This document shows positions 23,579 through 26,600 of a stretch of 26,600 nucleotides of DNA, piece after piece; position 1 is the first letter of the stretch; every line of letters starts with the position of its first letter. A program made the position numbers and the translations under genes. Below the pieces are notes generated by a model. It saw only the letters and a program-made list of their open reading frames with translations. It made no database searches and had not been told where the DNA came from. Origin of the DNA: Labilithrix sp. (GTDB lineage Bacteria > Myxococcota > Polyangia > Polyangiales > Polyangiaceae); assembly GCA_028287035.1 (NCBI GenBank), contig JAQBQL010000031.1, positions 1 through 26,600 on the forward strand. Reading direction: 5' to 3'.

Positions 23579-24442
23579 ATGCGGTCGACCTCTAGCCTCT
23601 CGCTGCGCGCGTCGCTCGCGCTCGTCGCCCTCGTGCTGCTCGGCGCCGGGGCGGGCTGCGCGTCGGTCCCGCCGCTTCCGCCGAAGGCGCTCGATCTGAA
23701 CCGCGACGGGGCCGCGGCGCTGGCCGCCGGGGACCTCGGGACGGCCGAAGCTCGCATCGCGCTCGCGCTCGAGTACAGCCCCCGCTTCACCGAAGCCTGG
23801 GTGAACCTCGGCTACGTGGACATGGCGCGCGGTCATCTCGACGATGCGCACAAGCACTTCGCGAAGGCGAAGGATCTCAACCCGGATCTGCCGGCTCCGC
23901 ACCACGCGCTCGGGCTGCTGGCCGACAAGCGAGGGAAGGGCAAGGAGGCCGAGAAGCACTACCGGGAGGCGCTGAAGGTGGACCCCGGCTTCGTCGCCGC
24001 GCGCGTGAACCTCGCGCGCCGGCTCTTCCAGCGCGATGCCTTCGACGAGGCGCGCGAGCAGTTCCTCCGGCTCACGCAGGTCGAGCCCGAGGTTCCGGCC
24101 GGCTATCTCGGGCTCGCCGAGTGTCTCCTCCGCCTCGACCGCGAGGCCGACGCCGACGACGTGATCGGGCGCGCGCGGGCGCGCTTCGGTGACACGCCCG
24201 AGCTCACGATGCTCGTCGCGCGCCAGCTCCTCCGGCGCGACGCGTTCGCGGAGGCCGAGGAGATCCTCGCGCCGCTGACCGGCGACCGCGATCGCCTCCG
24301 GGCCGGTGCTGCGTGGAGCTGGGTCGGCGTCGCGCGGCTCGGCCGGGGCGACAAGGTCGGGGCCCGCGCCGCCGCGAAGGAGGCGCTGCTCGTCGACGCC
24401 GCCGACGGGGTCGCCGCGGAGGTGCAGCGCCGCGCGCAGTGA
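23579..24442 (+). CDS. TPR lipoprotein
   Basis: A 287-residue exported protein. Residues 1-27 form a lipoprotein-like signal (LALVALVLLGAGAGC, Cys27; the -3 position is Gly, so the lipobox is loose). The mature part is almost wholly TPR units of about 34 residues: NRDGAAALAAGDLGTAEARIALALEYSP, AWVNLGYVDMARGHLDDAHKHFAKAKDLNP, HHALGLLADKRGKGKEAEKHYREALKVDP, RVNLARRLFQRDAFDEAREQFLRLTQVEP, and two or three weaker ones. It is a protein-interaction scaffold in the envelope. Length and layout resemble Tgl/PilF-type pilotins of type IV pili, but no pilus gene is nearby, so that is only a possibility. ATG 23579 begins the signal peptide; the frame from 23402 is shadow of the divergent zinc-ribbon gene. 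Confidence 0.88.
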   Translation: MRSTSSLSLRASLALVALVLLGAGAGCASVPPLPPKALDLNRDGAAALAAGDLGTAEARIALALEYSPRFTEAWVNLGYVDMARGHLDDAHKHFAKAKDLNPDLPAPHHALGLLADKRGKGKEAEKHYREALKVDPGFVAARVNLARRLFQRDAFDEAREQFLRLTQVEPEVPAGYLGLAECLLRLDREADADDVIGRARARFGDTPELTMLVARQLLRRDAFAEAEEILAPLTGDRDRLRAGAAWSWVGVARLGRGDKVGARAAAKEALLVDAADGVAAEVQRRAQ

Positions 24443-24469
24443 AAACGAGAGCCGAGGGGTCGGCGTCGG

Positions 24470-25702
24470 TCAGCGGAGGAGGAGGAACGCGGTGCCGGCG
24501 AGCACCAGCACGACGCCGACCACGATCCCGATCACCATCCACACCGGCACGTGCGTGCCCGGGATGTCGATCGCGTCCTCGTGCTCGTGCGGCCGATGCG
24601 CGCCGCCGTGCTCCTGCCAGGTGCCGGCGGCGAGCGCGGCCGGCCGGCCACTTCCGCCAGACGAGCCACGACCTTCGGATGCGCCCGGCGCTCCGGAGGC
24701 GCTCGCGCCGGCCGGGATGGTCTCGGAGAGGCCCTCGTCGCCGAGCGCGTACTTGCGGTACTTGAGGGGCTCCGCGGGCTCCTCCGGCGCGTCCGCGGGG
24801 GCCTTCAGCGACTCGCCGTCGAACTGGACGACGATGACCGTGATGTTGTCGTGACCGCCCGCCTGGTTGGCGCGCTCGGTGAGCGCCTTGCAGATGTCGA
24901 GCGGCTCCGAGGACGACTTGAGGATCTCCTTGATCTCGTCGTACCGGACCATGCCCGAGAGGCCGTCCGAACAGAGGAGGAGGAGGTCGCCCTTGCGGAG
25001 CTCGACGTAGGTGAGGTCGACCTGCACCGTGTCGCTCGTGCCGAGCGCCTGCAGGATGATGTTGTTGTGCTCGAAGGTCTCGGCCTCTTCCTCGGTGAGC
25101 TGGCCGGCCTCGATGAGCTGGTTGACGAGCGACTGGTCGCGCGTGACCTGCACGAGCTCGTCGCCGCGGAGGATGTAGCCGCGCGAGTCGCCCACCTGCG
25201 CGAGGAAGAGCACGTCGTCGACGAGGGCGGCGGCGGTGACCGTGGTGCCCATGCCGCGTCGCGACCGGTCGGCCTTCGCCTCGTGGAAGATGCGGAGGCC
25301 CGCCGACTCGACGGCGCGGACGAGGCGCCGCGCGAGATCGTCGCGGCGGACCGCCTGCTCGGCGCCCGTCTCGGTGAGCGTCGGCGCGTGATCGACCAGG
25401 CGCTCGTAGATGATGTCGACCGCGAGCTGGCTTGCGATCTCGCCGGCGGCCGCGCCGCCCATGCCGTCGCATACCGCGAACACGGCGCCCTGGCTGCCGA
25501 TGGCGGTGGCGCGATTCGCCTCGAGCAGGCCGCGGGAGCGACGGGTGAGGTCGGCGACGAGGAAGTTGTCCTCGTTGTGCTCGCGAACCTGCCCGACGTC
25601 GGTGCGGGCGAAGAGCTTCACGCGCACGTCGGCGGCTCCGTCGGCCGCGGCGGGCTCGTCGGGAGTGGCGGGCGCCGGCGCCGGCGTCTCGGGCTGCGTC
25701 AC
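24470..25702 (-). CDS. PP2C-type Ser/Thr protein phosphatase with C-terminal membrane anchor
   Basis: A 410-residue metal-dependent phosphatase. After a Pro/Ala-rich start, the PP2C core (about 27-295) shows the motifs in order: DVGQVREHNEDNFL, AVCDGMGGAAAGEIAS, GMGTTVTAA, VGDSRGYILR, LLLCSDGLSGMV and GGHDNITVIVV, giving the Asp residues that hold two Mn/Mg ions. A 90-residue Pro/Gly/Ser-rich linker leads to a final membrane helix (VPVWMVIGIVVGVVLVLAGTAFLLL), so the enzyme should sit on the cytoplasmic face of the inner membrane. The start is GTG 25702, with GAGGAG six bases upstream. It follows the two-FHA gene by 17 bp, so the two are probably cotranscribed. It removes phosphates placed by Hanks-type kinases; no kinase is in the window. 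Confidence 0.96.
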   Translation of the reverse strand: MTQPETPAPAPATPDEPAAADGAADVRVKLFARTDVGQVREHNEDNFLVADLTRRSRGLLEANRATAIGSQGAVFAVCDGMGGAAAGEIASQLAVDIIYERLVDHAPTLTETGAEQAVRRDDLARRLVRAVESAGLRIFHEAKADRSRRGMGTTVTAAALVDDVLFLAQVGDSRGYILRGDELVQVTRDQSLVNQLIEAGQLTEEEAETFEHNNIILQALGTSDTVQVDLTYVELRKGDLLLLCSDGLSGMVRYDEIKEILKSSSEPLDICKALTERANQAGGHDNITVIVVQFDGESLKAPADAPEEPAEPLKYRKYALGDEGLSETIPAGASASGAPGASEGRGSSGGSGRPAALAAGTWQEHGGAHRPHEHEDAIDIPGTHVPVWMVIGIVVGVVLVLAGTAFLLLR

Positions 25703-25714
25703 GAGGAGCTCCTC
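25703..25714 (-). promoter_or_regulatory. Palindromic ribosome-binding site before the PP2C gene
   Basis: The 12-base palindrome GAGGAGCTCCTC lies immediately before the GTG start. Its first half, on the minus strand, is the Shine-Dalgarno sequence with 6-nt spacing, and its second half could pair with the first to limit ribosome access. The stem would be only 4 bp around AGCT, so any effect would be modest. Confidence 0.4.
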
Positions 25715-25719
25715 ATTCG

Positions 25720-26600
25720 TCAGCCGCCCGGCTCGGGGTCGCCGCGCTCGAAATCGACGCGGAAGAGCTGCTGACCGACGCGGAAATGATCCCCCGGGAG
25801 GAGATCGACATCGCTACGGATGCGGAGGAACGTGCCGTTCGAGGAGCCGAGGTCGACGAGCGCGAACGCCGCGGCCTGACCGGCCTGCGCGGCGTGTGGA
25901 AGCTGACGGACGGCGGCATGGCGGCGTGAGAGAAACGGATCTTCGGTGAACACGACATCTCCGGACTCCCGGCCGAGCACCGTCTCCACCTTGCGGAGAT
26001 AGTAGACGTCGCGGGTGACTCCCTCGACGGTGCGCTGCGAGAGCCGAGCGTACCTTGATGCCATGGGGGAGCCAAACAAGAGTGTGCCGTGCTCGGCCGC
26101 CGGCCCGTAGCCGCCGTCGTTCGCGCCCTGTCCGCCGTGGTTGACGATATCGAACCGCAAGACCTGCTGACCGACGAGTATCAGATCTTGGTCCTGGAGC
26201 GGAACCGCGACCTCGACGGAGGCCTGACCGGGCTCGGGAGCGGGGCGGCCGGCTTTGGCGGCGCCCATGTCGCGCGCGGGCACCAGGCGGAGATAGACGC
26301 CGTTCGTGCTGCCGAGATCACGGAGGAACAGCCGGCCGCCGCTCCAGGCGAGCCGGACGTGACGCGGTGAGAGGTAAGGATCCTCGCCGACGATGATGTG
26401 GCCCTCGGTCCGGCCGACGTCGAGGACGTCGCCGAAGGGGTAGCTCGGGCCGTCGGCGCCGGACTTCGCGATGACGACGAGGCGACCGCGCACGGCGGCG
26501 CGCGCCGCGGGCACGGCGGCCGGCGCCGACGCCGACCCGGGCTGTGCGGACGCGGGCTGTGCGGGCGGCGCCGATGCGACGTGGGCGGGCGGCGCCGGCT
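25720..26600 (-). CDS. Two-FHA-domain protein (N-terminal part outside window)
   Basis: About 292 residues are visible; the frame stays open to the right edge, so the true start is outside. The most upstream visible part is a Pro/Ala/Ser-rich linker. FHA domain 1 has DVGRTEG, the phosphothreonine-binding SPRH, and LRDLGSTNGVYLR. FHA domain 2 has VLGRESGDVVF, SRRHAAVR, and LVDLGSSNGTFLR, then LLPGDHFRVGQQLFRV. The Gly-Arg, Ser-x-x-His and Asn-Gly residues needed for pThr binding are present in both. A conserved-looking segment joins them (HGTLLFGSPMASRYARLS). FHA domains read phosphothreonine on partner proteins. The PP2C gene follows 17 bp downstream, which fits one phospho-signalling unit. 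A GTG at 26514 could be an internal start but the linker continues past it, so I treat the gene as truncated by the window. Confidence 0.9.
   Translation of the reverse strand, partial: PAPPAHVASAPPAQPASAQPGSASAPAAVPAARAAVRGRLVVIAKSGADGPSYPFGDVLDVGRTEGHIIVGEDPYLSPRHVRLAWSGGRLFLRDLGSTNGVYLRLVPARDMGAAKAGRPAPEPGQASVEVAVPLQDQDLILVGQQVLRFDIVNHGGQGANDGGYGPAAEHGTLLFGSPMASRYARLSQRTVEGVTRDVYYLRKVETVLGRESGDVVFTEDPFLSRRHAAVRQLPHAAQAGQAAAFALVDLGSSNGTFLRIRSDVDLLPGDHFRVGQQLFRVDFERGDPEPGG

Overview
The window is very GC-rich, with strong third-position G/C bias. It carries several lipoprotein genes, TPR and FHA proteins, a PP2C-type phosphatase, a zinc-finger ParA and a lamin-tail-domain lipoprotein. This mix, with normal housekeeping genes (purH, glgA, clpS-clpA) between them, suggests chromosomal DNA of a myxobacterium-like organism (Myxococcota, probably Polyangia). 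That placement is inferred from gene content, not from a marker gene. I see no rRNA, tRNA, CRISPR, prophage or transposase.

Layout. 1-550: end of a TPR protein. 576-5002 (minus): a translationally coupled operon of an alpha/beta-hydrolase-fold protein, a DppC-like permease, a family-5 solute-binding lipoprotein and a DppB-like permease, with no ATPase gene. 5003-5542: a long non-coding stretch full of hairpins. 5543-8868 (plus): a region-4-only sigma-like protein, purH and a membrane-spanning lipoprotein. 8953-10584 (plus): a ParA ATPase with two N-terminal Cys4 fingers, then a ribbon-helix-helix protein. 10696-14129: a lamin-tail lipoprotein (plus), an RluA-family pseudouridine synthase (minus) and glgA (plus). 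14130-14609: a two-armed array of about 55-bp palindromic repeats between convergent genes. 14610-18630 (minus): a six-TM protein, an M1 metallopeptidase and a PA0069-type radical SAM protein. 18667-22151 (minus): clpS, clpA and a lipoprotein. 22334-24442: a helical-repeat protein (plus), a small zinc-ribbon protein (minus) and a TPR lipoprotein (plus). 24470-26600 (minus): a two-FHA protein (cut by the window edge) followed by a PP2C phosphatase.

How the genes fit together. ClpS and ClpA form the N-degron recognition and unfolding part of ClpAP. The FHA and PP2C genes form the reading and erasing side of Ser/Thr phosphorylation signalling. The ParA and RHH proteins look like a positioning or segregation pair. 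The peptide-transporter operon would need ATPase subunits from elsewhere.

Most notable: (1) the hydrolase-fold protein of the transporter operon has Gly at the nucleophile position and Arg at the catalytic His position; (2) the 55-bp palindromic repeat array, with five copies one way and three the other; (3) at least seven genes have a -10-like hexamer ending only 6-9 nt before the start codon, suggesting common leaderless transcription; (4) the 5003-5542 gap may encode a structured RNA or attenuator; (5) the zinc-finger ParA/RHH pair.
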